Part shown: one piece after another, positions 42,779-56,035 of the stretch | How the letters are laid out: each line of letters opens with the position of its first letter | How positions within the stretch are numbered: the stretch's first letter is position 1 | Origin: Linum tenue | Taxonomy: Eukaryota; Streptophyta; Magnoliopsida; Malpighiales; Linaceae | NCBI GenBank assembly: GCA_946122785.1 | Contig: CAMGYJ010000005.1 | Span: 65,174,200-65,238,199, forward strand | Reading direction: 5' to 3' | Length of the DNA: 64,000 nucleotides | Position numbers and translations under genes: made by a program | The notes under the pieces: generated by a model | The model's database searches: none | What the model was told of the DNA's origin: nothing | Seen by the model: the letters and a program-made list of their open reading frames with translations, nothing else

Positions 42779-45700
42779 GGGCTATTTTTCCTTAATAGCT
42801 TGGATATTGTGCATTGCCCTTACGTGTTCTCTTTTTTATCCTCCAAATATGGTCTCTAATCTTGGATGGTCAATCTCCTCTCTTTTTTCAAATAAGTAAC
42901 TATAGAATAAGATAGAGTTTGTTTTGTTGTTGAGCCTTGCTTGTTTCTTTTTTGTTTGGGCCAACAGGTCCTTTCAGGTAATCATCATCTAGTTCTCCAA
43001 AAGGTAGATGTAGAGACGCTCTATCCTCTTTTGTTGTACAGTTGAAGTTTCAATTTATAGAGAAGGTGTACATAAACAATTATGTCAAAGAAAAGTTTAC
43101 TACTTTATGCTTTCTTGGTGGTGGCCTACAATTCAATGTTGAGGTCTCTCCATTGTTTCATTTCAGTTGTATGATAGTTGATTTACATGGAAGCCAGTTA
43201 AGCCTTAGATCTTTAATGCTAGCAAAAATAGCATGACCCCCTGGGGATGTGTATCAGGCTAGCAGCAATCAATAACTCAGTAAAGCGATGTAGTTCATGA
43301 ACCTGCAAATTGTTAAGGTGGATGGAGGCTTTGTCTTGCTGCTATTTGCATCTGCATTTGGAACATGAGTTAGCCTCCTTAACATGGATAATAAATTGCT
43401 CAGAACTTAGAATTGTTGTGACTTCTAGAAAATTTAAGCTAAAGGTGTATCCTGAATTGACCAAAGGAGTTTGGAGTCTCTAAGATCTGTTTTTGAAATC
43501 GGGGATCATAAGAACCTGCCAGTAATGAAATTGTTTGCTGAAATGGTGAAATGTCTTCTTTTTACTTCCCTTTTTACACTGCTGCTACGTAATGATGCCT
43601 TCTCTGCAGGTGTTGTGAGGAATGGCTTTATGTGTAGGTACGCAGTGTTTCATATTTGTTTTACCAGTTCCATTTTCGTTAAAGATCTCAACTTCGTCTC
43701 TTTTTTGGATCAACAGATTGTGTTTTTTTATCAACAGATTGTTCCTCCTAACATGTCTATTTTTTCCTTTTTTCCTCTGAATTTCTCGAGTAATTGCTTC
43801 AGGGTATTCTATAGCTTGTTCTGTTCCACAAGACCATTTTTTTTACTGGGGGTCATTACTAATTTGTAATAAGTTTTTCCATAATGCCATATGGTCGCTT
43901 TTGTTCTTAAACAATGATGTAGCAGTAGCAGTAGCAGTAGCAGTAGCAGTTGTTAAAAAGAGTAAGAACATCCAGCAGCCTGGGCGATGTCGCTCAGGTG
44001 CTGTACGACTTACTATCTTGTCCAGTATTTTCGACAATTTTGTATATACAGTGTGTTTTAGCAGTTATGTGTTTTTTCGGGCTGTTTTGTTCTTTCATAT
44101 GATAAAGTTTTGAGTATGGGTTTGCATGAAATGCTGCTCTAGGGTTTTGTTTGGTGAATATGTGCAACACTGCATGCTGTCTTTGATGCAGAAGTTGCTG
44201 TGGGCGATCGACTTGTTATTAGCGATTGATTATTAAGTCATTTGCCACTTGTATTGCTCTGTTATGATCCAAAGGAAGTAGAATGAGATCTCCCTTTATG
44301 ATCTGGGCTTGCAAATGATTGTGTCAGATAGGGAGTTCATTTTCTCCTGGCAGTTAGAGGTTGGGGTGGAAACTGGTTATGGTTTTAGTTACCAGCATCA
44401 AGAAATGCGGTTGATTACGCCTTCCCAATCTGCCTTGGGTGGGTGGTTTTGGTTTCGTTGCAGTTAACCAAATTGCTCTGGGTGGTCAGACTCCTGCTGG
44501 AATCTGAATCGTAGCTTCTTGCCAAAGTGATCTGGGAGATGGTTTTCAGTTTTCTTGGAATTGAGAAGCAAAAGAAAAGAAACAGTTTTTCAGCAATTGG
44601 AAAATGATTTTCCAAGTTGGACGATTGAGGGAGAGGAAGAGGGTGGGAGTTGAACGCCGCCCCTATCGGCTATCGGAACTGAGCGTAGTCGTTGATGAAA
44701 AAGAGGGGCATTGTTCAATGTTCTTCATTCAATCTCCAATACATAGAATCCCACCCTTTCTCCCATTGAACTTTGCAATGGTGGGATCAATCAATAATCA
44801 CAAGTTCGGAGTACAAATCATCTCAAGCATCGAACCCTCCTTCTAACCCCACAACACTAACTTGAGATCTCACTTCATTTCCTAGAGACAGAAAGCGGCC
44901 AGGCTAGGAATTCGTTATTTCTAGGTTCATGAGTGAGAGTTATTTGTACAAAACTAACAGACCTTTCGGGTTTATTGAGTCTTCTCATAATCTTATGACA
45001 AGAAAAATATTGCAATAAGCTCATGGCTTTTGAATTTTGGTTCTCACGATGACCCAAACAATTTTAGGGTTGTTCTGTTCAATGTTCGAAAAGTAAGGAT
45101 GGCCCTCCAAAGTCTTGCAACTAGCCTACTAATGTCAACTTAGATCAAGGCAAAAACAACCTCATCCAGACTCGAACTTATAAGAAAGGATAGTGTCTCA
45201 TGTTTAAACCAATGATAGGCCTCACAATGCTCAACTCTTTCTCTCATGCGATGCTCATTACATTTTTGCAACAATTGAGGTTTAGCAGTGCTAGGATGAC
45301 CTAATTTACTGCGCCGAAGATAGAGAATCAAGTTGTAGACACGGTTGCTAGTAGCTTGAAATGATTCGTTTACTTAGATGACCATGATACAAAGATCAAC
45401 GATTCGAGTTTAACCACCGTTCGTAACCAAAACCCGCCACATCAACATAATGCATTAAGAGGGCTTTACGTGTCACAAACATGTTTGTTCCTTGCTTGGA
45501 TCCATTGTTTTTCATCTTGGAAATTTTAAATTCAGGTTGCAATAGCACCACCAATACGTACTCTTCATTCCATTGCATAAGGTTTGCGCTTTTCTTCTTA
45601 CGAAGAGAATTCATAATCCAGCACAAAATCATTAGTAATCAGGACTTCCTTAAGACATTACATTCACCATTAGCCGTCAGAGATGTATGAATCCAAGCTT

Positions 45701-46037
45701 GTGATTGGTCTTAAGAGATACTCTAACAACTGCCCTGACCACCTAGTACAAGGGGTTACCAAAGAAAACATTGGCTCGACGAAATGCTGTAGTTCTCTGA
45801 TGTTCGAGAACCAAAAGTTCCCTAAGACAACGTCCTCGTTTATTTAATATGTTCCCACCAACAGTTTGTTGTATGGAGTTTGATCCATCGTCACTATGGT
45901 ATACTAAGATTTGTGCTGTTAGAGCAGATACCCTAATAACAACCAAACTTAACACAAAAACTATATCTCAACAACAGCTCTTCCTTATTTGAATTATCGG
46001 CTAAGAAAGTTCACGAGGGCTCAACGTGTATACCCTC
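42779..46037. other. Intergenic region between two convergent genes
   Basis: Contains the 3' UTR of the phosphatase gene in its first few hundred bp and the 3' UTR of the PRP39 gene at its right end. A (GTAGCA)n microsatellite lies at 43919-43950. Between 44600 and 45960 the base composition is more mixed, but neither strand gave a recognisable protein family. No RNA gene was seen. Confidence 0.6.
43919..43950. repeat. (GTAGCA)n microsatellite
   Basis: About five perfect hexamer copies in noncoding sequence. Confidence 0.95.
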
Positions 46038-49000
46038 TCAAGCAAGTTGTTGACTAGGTGGGGATGGCTGCGGGGAGTGTGTAGACTCGGTTGATCTGAC
46101 ACTTGCTGGTGCTGCAACATTACCATCACCTGCTGTGCTCCAGCTCTGCAAAACTACCATTTGTCAGGTTCACTGGAGATCGAAATGAATTGATGTGTAA
46201 AGAGAAGAAAAAAAAAGGTGGATGGAAAGGCCAAAGTGAATCTCAACGAACTCAAGGTAAGTCACATGTCATGAAAGAAAGAATTAAAGTGCACAGGCAG
46301 CAGTTTGTCATCCATATCACACCACTCCATGAGAAAGCAAGACCATAAAACGCAAGTCCAAGACAGTACAACATGGTAGCAAGCTATAGAAACTGGGTTT
46401 AGATATGTAACCATGAAGGCGTGGACTCTACTGGATACGAAGAAGAAAGTGCATGCATAGTTACAAAGACGTCGGTATAAACTTGAGTAGGCTCTGCTTT
46501 GTTGGTTTACCTAAGATCATGCTAAATTAACACAGGATTCGGAGTTGCCTATAAACATACTGAGAGAGCCTTCACCACTACTAGAAGCAATCAACTGGTT
46601 TGATTCAGAATTTTATTTACCTGGGGGTAAAACTGAGTTTGCGTGAAGTTAGCTTGTCCATGCTCGTGAACATAGTGCTGCTGTTGTGAGACGGCTCCTT
46701 CTTGTATCTGTTGCGGCTGCTGTTGTGATACAGCTCCTTCTGGTATCTGTTGCTGCTGCTGTTGTGACGAATAAAGTTGATGCTGCTGCAGCTGATATTG
46801 TTGCTGACTATAGGGTTGTTGCTGCTGCTGCTGCGACTGGTACGCTTGTTGCATGAGTAGCTGCTGATGGTGGTGCTGCTGCAACTGTAGCTGTTGTTGT
46901 TGCATTAGCTGCGGCTGCTGGTGTTGGGTAAGTGACTGTTGCTGCTGGAGATACTGAAGTTGTAGCACCTGATGCTGGTACTGCTGCTGTAGGTACAGCA
47001 GCTGCTGGGGCTGCTGCTGGTTTTCTTGTTGTTGCAGCTGCTGCTGTAGCCAAAGCAACTGCTGCTGGTGGTAATAATAGTATTGCTGCCACATCTGGTC
47101 ATATGACGCTTGATTATTTTGACTCCAGGCTTGGGGTTCTCCATTTCCTACAGCAACAACATTAGATGCTGGGGCTTGGCTGTTGTTTTGTTGACCTTGT
47201 GGTGGGTTTTGCAAAGATAAATTCTGAGAGGAATAACCACCACTCATGCTGTTGGACAGCTGAGGTTCACTATCAACTTTTGTATGCTTGTCCAGCCTTC
47301 TACGTGGATGACCACGATATCCAGTTCTGGAATCTCTGCTATGTCTCTCTGTGTTGCTCCTTTGATGCCAATATTTCCCCCTATTTGCCATCATGTGGGG
47401 CCTAGCTGCTTGTGTTGCACTGTTATGCTCGCCTGCTGATGATGAAGGACTAGGATTCCATCCAACATCGGCTTGAATGGAAACAGCAGCACTGGCACTC
47501 AAGGGGGCAGATGAGAAATCATGAATATCAGCACCTTCAGCACTTACCAGCATTGTTCTATGTACTGAATTGGTTTCTTGAGAGCTTTGACAATCATGAG
47601 ATGTGGGAATGACTGAATCAGATTTCGGTGATGGGACAGAATCATGATTTAGTAAACTGGGAGATCCAGTCGGCTGTGGCTCTAAGGAGAGTTTCTCCAG
47701 CTGAAGTGGCTTTGAGTCCTCTTCAGATAGGTCTCTGCACTCTTGCTTTTGAACACTTTCTTTCACCAATTCCGCTGGCACTTCCTCATCTTCAGTTATT
47801 TTATTGGAGCATTGATTTATGAGACCAACGTCCGAATCTGGTTCAGGGACATTATCTTTGAGCTCCTCGGGAACTTCAAGAGGTGTCTTGCACACCTCCA
47901 CTTGCGTAGTGCTATCAGACAACACATTTTGGTTTATCGGCAGTGCAGTATTCCGGTCTGCTACCTGGTCAGGTACCAGGTCATGATTCATTTCCAGTGT
48001 TGATGCTTGCTCAGGGACTGGGTTAGGATTGGGAAGGGAGGGTTCTATATTAAGGTTCTCCAAGGATGAAGGTTCATGGTCAGGAAATGAGGGCTGAACC
48101 TTGCTATCGGAATTGTGATCTTCAGAACAGTGAGGAAGCAGATTGTCCATTTCTTCCATTTGCGTCGTAACCAGTTTCCATCGCCTGGCATTTTCAGCCT
48201 GAACTGGAAGGGTCCTCAAAAGATGAGGAAACAGTGTGACATGCTGAACCCACGCCTTCCTTACATCATGGATATTTCCACAAAGGTCAACAAACTGCAG
48301 GAGTTTATAAAGTATTGGTCTCTGAGAATGAAAATATGGTGTTCGAAAAAACCAAAACAGTGAACTGTAATACAGATGCCACCTTGTTCAAGACAGGTGC
48401 TGAGAGATCTACAGATGAGATCAGAGAAAATACAGACCTCTAGATATAGTCTAAATATTTCCTCTCCGTCCTTTGTGCTCAGGCCTTGTGATGAGCCTGA
48501 CTTTGGAGATACAGCATCAGCAACAATTGAACCGATGACATTGATGTGTCTTGATCCTCTATGTGCCATTGCAAACTTTATTAATTCCTGCATGAATTTT
48601 ATGAGTCAATTAAGTGGGTCGAACTTGCAAGTGTGTTAGATTTTGTACACCTGTAATATTAATTAATTGGTTATAAAGCAAAGAAAAGTGGAGGGTAATG
48701 CAAGATCACTATTCCTTGCAAACATTGGTCACTAATTTGAACTTAATATTATGAAGGAGAAAGACAATTACCTCTATAAGTAACTTGCTACAAGGAATTT
48801 GTTTAATTGAATCTGCAAGAGTATCTGCAGCAGCATCTTCACTGCCAGTGGTCTGTCAAGGATAAATGGTTAGGTAGTATATCTCCATGAAAGTGTACCA
48901 ATCTATATTCAACTGATAGCACAAAACTGCTAACGAAATATAACCTCAACCTGGAGAATGGACCCACCCAGATAATGTGTGACAACATTGTTTAACAATC

Positions 49001-52000
49001 AGATGTGTAGAGGCTCTATGAAAACCCACCACATATTTTCGTTGCAGAAAACCGAGAGACTTACCAAGTATTTGAGTCTTGACAAGTGTATGTATATGAG
49101 GGGAAGTACATCATGTTTCCCCTTAGCTGCAGCCACTTCTAATGCTTGCTTGCAAGTTTTGGCAGCATTTTTGAAATTTCCCTGACATTCTGGCAAAACA
49201 TCAGCAATCCAGTTCCAGAGTACAAAAGATACGTGAAAGTACTCTGTATTGGTACGTTTCATTCTACACTTTTTTTCCTCTCTTTTGGGGGGTGGGGGAG
49301 ACAAACGAGATAATTAGATTACATACAAGGCGCCTTTCCATGTTAGCTTTCCTGATGACATTTTCAACAAAATCTGATTCTGCATCGCATGCAAGAAAGG
49401 CAGCTCGTGCACTTGAGACATCTCCTCGATACTCTTTAAAACGGGCATTGAAAAGATGCATCAACGAAACCCTCTGCAAATCAACATTTGAAACAGCAAA
49501 AGTACATCTATGTCAACTATGAATGAATGAAGACAAAGCATCCTACGGCGATCAAATTTATGCTAGAATAACCAAGAATTGAAACAACATATAGTCGCCA
49601 AAAGAATGTATTGTAGTTAGAAAACAATAAGTGCAATAAAATATACCTTAAGAAAGGTTTTTGTAGCTCTGTGCAGAGCAAAGTCAGCTAGTTCTTTGCC
49701 ACCTTTCCTTTCCAAGAATTCCACATATCGTACCCATAACTCAGGGTAATTGGCACAAGGAATTAAGCACCTTTGATAAAGTTTTAAAGCCTATCATCAT
49801 TGAAATTGAATTTCAAATTTGTGAGAGACGGAGATGGGGGAGTGCACAGAGGAAAGGGGGAAAAAAGAACTCTGAATCAAAACAGAATTTTGAAAGTTAT
49901 ACCCAGTCAAAATCTCCATGTGAGTCAGCAAAATCCAAATACCGATGCCAATTCTCTAGCTCGCTGACTTCTAGAGGTTTCACATGAAAATAGGACCTAT
50001 TGATATGAGCCTCAAAGCAAATTATTTTTGCATTCAACAGACATGATTCTAGATAGGAATGCTCTCCAATAGCTATATATTTCTGCAGAGCTATAATCCC
50101 AGCTGCAGTAGAGGATGGATCGAGCAAGTCTCTGATGATACCAGAAACTTCATCTTGCTTATAGCTGATTGGAACTTCAGCGCTAAGCATAGATTCAACT
50201 GGCTCTTCCACGTTGGCTTTGCTCTGGGATTCCATTTCATCTCTGAAAACTCCTACCAACTTCTTAAAGCTGCATGATTTGAACAAAAGATAGAGCTGAC
50301 CTAAGAAATATATATAGAGAGAGAGAGGACTTAAAGACAGCAAGAATAGAATGGCAGGAGTTTGCAACATCAGAAGCATTAACCTCGATGAAAATTGTAA
50401 CTGCAGCAGTGAAATATCACTAAACATACAAGGAACTGGTTTATACAAATTAATATGCAACTAAGAAACTGAGAGCACGCCAGAAAGCACTCCAGTGCGA
50501 ATTGCATCGAAAAGCTTTCACATACACAGTGAGCTATTAAATCTTAAATCATTTTCAAAAAGAAATTTCTTTTGTCAAGATTGCACCTCTCTCGGACCTA
50601 GGTGTTGATCTAGTAGGTCGTAAAGGTGTGCATATTCATGATTCTCTATTTCTCTTTTGCAGACTGAAAAACAACTGTAGAATATAACTTTGCAGCAATA
50701 GCCATACCTATCATAATACTCAGGCAACTTTTTGGTAGGAAACCTCAGTGTTTGGATGTAAATTTCAGCTAGAAAACTCCACTGCTGCTGGGAGAACTCA
50801 AATTCTACGTACTTATCCCACAACGTATGACACAGATAATCCTTTCCCACAAAGGATATGGCTCTTTTGAACAATCTGGTAGAAGAAAGAACCATAAATT
50901 CAATTTCAATGTCAAGGTTCTGGAATCGTCAAACAAGAACACATTATAAGAAGCTGCGAAACCAGGTATAACCTAGAATGCTTATCCATCATTCTGCTTC
51001 AGGAGCAGGTTTCAGTCAATTGCACATAAAATGTTGGTGTTAACAAACATCAAGCTACCGAACATAAATAGTTGTTCAAACACATGCCATAGTTCACCAC
51101 TACCCGCATAAAAACAAAATATGCAGTGAAATATATTTCCAACATCATGAAAATCTAGACAGATTAGTAAGTGTCAATCTACAGCAAACCATTTTACTTC
51201 AAACAGAGAGTTACTAACAAGTGACACCATTTCAATCCCATCCTAGCTACCACCGGATCCTTCACTTTCACTTGGCGAAACAAATAAGGACGTTTCTAGA
51301 GACATATAACAGATTCTTGCAAAAACTAACCAGGCATCATCACCTCATTCCCAACGGCCACGTGTTTTAAACACGAAATGCACTATTTTTCCCCTGCTAT
51401 TTTTCTCCAGAAAGTGTGAAATTATTACCTTCGAGAATCAGATGGATCATCAAAGGCCATACAGCCAAAGGTGCAATAATCAACCCAAATATCAACACAA
51501 TACATAGCTGATTCCACAGCCCGCTCGAAAACTTCAACAACCTTTTCAGGGGAGCACAACTTGATGGTGTGGTTGACGTACTTTCTCCAGTAAACATGGC
51601 ACAAAGGATACTCAGACAAGAAAGGATCATACACTAGGCATAACTTCTCCATGTCATCCTGCACCATCATCCATCAAATAGCCAGAGCCCGGGCATTAAT
51701 TGACCTCTCAAACAGATAACTTACATCTTCAAGAAGCTAAGATTGTAGGTGAAAGTTTACCGGGTAAGTCTTCTCAATCAACGATATAAGTGAAGTCCAT
51801 TCCTCAAACGTCAATGAGCCTTCAGCAATAACTTCGAGCAGTTTGCCCTCGTCAAGGAACACTAGCAAAAAAACAAAAACAAAATACACAGCTGCGTCTC
51901 AGAGCACCGAAGTGAGAATTGAAAGAAATCTTAATCGCAAAATATTCAAAGCTGGGCTTCATGTTCCGCCAGCTGTTCATAGAAATGAAGCAGAAAGTTG

Positions 52001-52168
52001 TGCAATGCAAACTGAAGAACCAGCGAGAGACGACGAAGCTTCAGCTACAGCCTAGAGCAGTAAGTGCTACGGAGGAGGATCAAATAGCTTACCGACAGAA
52101 TCATCACTGGTGGATTCTTCTTCCATTTGCCGGAGCTCCATTCCAGTATCGGAAGCTCGGACGTCCAT
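46038..52168 (-). CDS. PRP39: Pre-mRNA processing factor 39 (U1 snRNP), with polyglutamine C-terminus
   Basis: Twelve exons on the minus strand are inferred: 52168-52093, 51861-51761, 51658-51429, 50875-50708, 50269-49903, 49790-49647, 49473-49327, 49181-49065, 48852-48772, 48587-48438, 48294-46621, 46145-46038. All join in frame to 1120 aa. The first about 560 residues are HAT (half-a-TPR) repeats (W-R-K-Y-V-N, W-D-K-Y-V-E-F-E, W-V-R-Y-V-E-F-L), the scaffold by which PRP39 joins U1 snRNP for 5' splice-site selection. A long acidic/Ser linker follows, then a Gln-rich region from about residue 928 to 1065, including Y-Y-Y-Y-H-Q-Q-Q. The match to plant PRP39 is strong at I-Q-T-L-R-F-P-T-K-K-L and Y-F-H-V-K-P-L. 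Exon 4 can be read through its donor into an intron ORF with a stop near 50577. Confidence 0.92.
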
Positions 52169-52960
52169 CTCCGTTCCCCCAATGAACACTGATCCCTTCT
52201 CTTCTCCCTTCTGTCACTGACTCGCTGCCTTTTCCCAAAGTATGATTCGGACTCTGAAGCCGAGGTATGAGCTCTGGACTTGGGCTTAAAACTCTGGTCC
52301 GAGCACTTGATAGGAATCCCGGAAGAAAAGGTTTGCTATCTGAAAAGTAAAAACGGGCTTAGAAGGGCCCAGGTATTGTTTTCCCAAAAGTACCGTACAC
52401 CTTTCAATTCGCCTCCAAAGGTAAACTAGCTTTTTACCCGGCCGTTGGCCGAAGAGATTTATTCATAATTTATATTAATTAACTTATTTATATGTTTAAA
52501 TAATTTTGGATCTTCTAAATATTTTGTGTTCTTGATTCATAAAAGAGTTTGTAGTATGTCTATATTGGAAATTTCCAATATTTAGTACACTCACTTATGA
52601 TGCTTTGGTTTTCTAATCATAAATTATGCCGCTGTCACGTCCCATTTAGAACTTATGTCAAAATTTGTCAACCAAAGCACTAATATTTAGCGTATGCCAA
52701 CATGAACCACACACATATGTATATATATAGTTCAAGCTAGCGTGCGCCTGGAGTACGCTATACTCTTGCGTTCACACTACCATAAGACCATTGAGTTTTA
52801 CTATTTAGACTCCAGAGTTTTTTGGGGCATGATACTATACCCTAACCTCTAATAGGTAAACTCCAATCTCTAATTCTCTAACCTCTAATTTATGCAAATA
52901 CTTTGTCATACCTATCTTCTATCGTATCTTGAGTAAAATCAAAAGATAGTATACCTTGAT

Positions 52961-53000
52961 ATTATATATATGTATATATGTGTGTATATATATATATATA
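52961..53000. repeat. TA-rich microsatellite
   Basis: Alternating TATATATG/TGTATATA tract. Confidence 0.9.
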
Positions 53001-55137
53001 GTAGACTCAAAATTATCCAGATACTTTGTCAGACCTATCTTATCTCGCCTAATACTCATATTAAAAGTGCTACTTGCCTATCCCTCACCCTCGAGATAGA
53101 GATCCCGCTTTACCCCCATAACGTCAGACAACCATTGGGGTTGTCTATCGTGTGATATGTAATATATAAAGAGGCAAATCCTAAGATCCTGCTATTTATT
53201 TCTTATCCTCTCCCGCCGCCCCCTTTATGGAGAATAAAGGTAGGGATGGCAGGATCATAGCTCGACATGATTTTATTCTATTCATCGTATCGCGTCCGTC
53301 AAATACAGGCGTTGGTACATTATACTGGGTGGCAGATTTTTGGTACACGACTTCGGAGGTTATGTTCTTTTTTGATTTTTTGGGCTTCTTTTCATTCTTC
53401 TTTGGCACCTATGGTTGTGATCAGAGGTATTTAGCCCCCGAAAGGGATTGAGATTTTAGGTCCTTTGGAAATCCAATACACAATCATGATCCTCAAGTTT
53501 GGACGAACTCTCGACCAATGTTGTAAAGATTAGGACTTTTTAGTGAGAAATTCTTAGTAAAGATACTTCATTATTGGATCAATTTATTCATCCATATTGA
53601 AACTTGACACATACCGCAGTCCTCGTGATAATTAAATTCTATAATCTCGGCTCATTTTCATTTTGGATTTTAGTGTTTTTTTTATCAAGACACTTAAATT
53701 TAGTATATTATACAATATGTATCAATTGTTAATTTTTGAAGTTTAGATGAAACTTCAACCCGTGGTCATTGTTTATATGTTGGCTTAGAATCTCGATCTA
53801 AGACATTCGCACACACTATCGAGGATTTTGGTCTTAACATGGTCGTTGAATGTGTAATTTTCAAAGATTATATCACTTATATATTAATATTTGATAAAGA
53901 GTGTCTACAATACACACATATTTCAAGTGCATTTAAAATGTCTTATCATTTGAACAATATCGGTGAATTTTATTTGATTATTTGCATTAACTTATTATCT
54001 ATACAACATATATCAATTCGTGTTTCTCGAGTTTAGACGAACTGGCAACCAATTTTGAGAGTTGAGATTATTGGATAAAGATACTTGATTGCTGGATAAA
54101 TATGTTCCCAATTGACTATCTTACTAAAAATTGTCAACCTTTATTTGGTAAATGTCTAGGTTAGTAGTTGATGAAACACGATGTTTATCGTAGATTCCCA
54201 ACAAAGATTCTCTAATCTTCCTTTATGTTATTTTTCAAGAAATCTTGTGTCTCATCCTAGGGTATGAAGTCAAAGTTCGTCAACAATTATACTTAAGTCA
54301 TTTTGAAAATTTTGATTTATAATCGTTGACGATAACCCCAAGTCTGAAAGAAAATTTCTTAGCATACGACTTAGGATCTCAATAGAGTTTGCTCAATCAA
54401 CATGATATAGAACAAATATTATTAATGTGAACTTTGGACACATTATAAAATTATTGCACATGCGAGTTTTCTTCATTTGAGGAGTTTAAGGTAGAACATG
54501 ATATGAGGAATAAGAAGTCTTTTTTAAATAAATAACTATAACTACTCGATCAAGATTATACTCTGACATTTTGCTAAATAATAATTTTATTATTTTATAC
54601 ACATATAAATTACGAATAAGAGAGTGTTTCATTGCAACAAAATATACTGTAATATACTTTATTGTTCATAGTTATTTGAATGTCAAATGTTTATTTTCTC
54701 TCTTTTCATATAAATTTTGTTTAATAAAAAAAATATTATTTTTTATGTGTATGTTTGTATAATTTTTTCATCAAAATGTAACTTATCATTCAATTTTAGT
54801 AAAAATGAGTAAAAAATTTACTTCATAAGATTTAATCAGATATTTTTTATTTAAACAAATGTGGTATACGTTACTTTCTGTTTTCTTATTTATATTTTTT
54901 TACTGGACAAAAAAATTATTATTTATGTGTGTTTGGTTAAGTTTATCAACATGTAACTTATTATTAAAGCAAAAAAAAAGGATAAAAGAAATGAAAATAT
55001 TATAGAAGAGAGAGGTAGCTCCATAAATACATTAATAACTAATTTTTTTGTTTGTAAAAAAGTTGTCCAACTTGGCAAATTGTGGATACTCCAAGTGCTT
55101 ATGTGGCAAGAGATTGCTTTTGAATTGCCATAATATA

Positions 55138-55199
55138 TAGTATAGATAGATAGATAGATAGATATAGATAGATAGATATAGATATAGATATAGATAGAT
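55138..55199. repeat. GATA/TAGA microsatellite
   Basis: TAGATAGA units mixed with TAGATA hexamers over about 62 bp. Confidence 0.95.
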
Positions 55200-56035
55200 T
55201 ATTCGTCCTCCTCTCTTCATCCAATAGAGTGGATATTTTGGATCCGGTTTGAAGTCTAGCTTGAGCTTGCTTGCTTCTGTAAAATGTTATTTTGCTTTGA
55301 GTTTTGCTTGAACATTGATTCAAGTTAACGAGTTTGGTTCCGTTGTCATAATCATAGCTCCAACAAGACATTTTAATTATTTGGTTTTATGTTCGGTTTG
55401 AATTATTTTGTTTGGGTTTATTTTGGGTATGATGGAATATTTTGGAACTTGATAAGTTGGGGGAGTTATAGGCAATTATATTTAGGTATTTAAAGGATTG
55501 TTTAAACGTATAAGAGGGTAAGCAAAGATTAAAACCTAATCCTACTTTGTTCTCTCTCTTTCCCTCTCCTCTCATTGGCCGTCGAGCCTTCTTCCCCTTC
55601 CTCCCTGCTGACACGCGGCAGCCTCCTTCCCCCTTCCTTCTTCTTCCATCAAACCCCCTAAATTCACCCTTCCTTTCAATTCCCAAATCCCTAGATCAAT
55701 CCCTAATTGATCCCAATTCCCTAATCCCTCGATAGAGCTCTAATCTCGAGCTCTATCGGTTTGACTCGTGAGTTCAACTAAACACACTCAAATTTGACTC
55801 ATTACGAGTGTACGACTTGAGTGTACCTCAAAATTGAGCTTGTACTTCGGCAGTTCGGCCAAAGCTTCCTGATCGAACTCAACTCTCATTTGATCTCTTA
55901 CGTATATCAACCTTTTTACATAAGCATAACAAGCTAACAACATCAATGAAAAGTCTACTAAAGGAAAACATAATATTAATCTAAGCTTATTTACCTCTAA
56001 TGGTTCTATTTAATTGTATAAATTAAGAAAATACA

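Larger units (their letters stand above)
52169..56035. other. AT-rich intergenic region
   Basis: The PRP39 promoter and 5' UTR should lie in the first few hundred bp. A TA-rich microsatellite is at 52961-53000 and a GATA/TAGA array at 55138-55199. Imperfect duplicate segments occur at about 54735-54800 and 54915-54967. From about 55380 to 55740, a T-rich then CT-rich leader followed by AATCCCTA-type words looks like a gypsy LTR fragment or a gene 5' UTR; neither can be shown. No gene is recognised. Confidence 0.55.

Noticed and set aside
43471..43869. 132-codon Phe-rich ORF
   Set aside because: T-rich intergenic sequence; composition explains the open frame.
46808..47165. Ala-, Ser- and Thr-rich ORFs in alternative frames of the PRP39 tail
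   Set aside because: CAG/CTG-rich repeats stay open in several frames; only the Gln frame joins the flanking exons.
53227..53451. 74-codon ORF in a locally less AT-rich segment
   Set aside because: No recognisable family, no flanking signals; considered an organelle-derived fragment but could not match any organelle gene.
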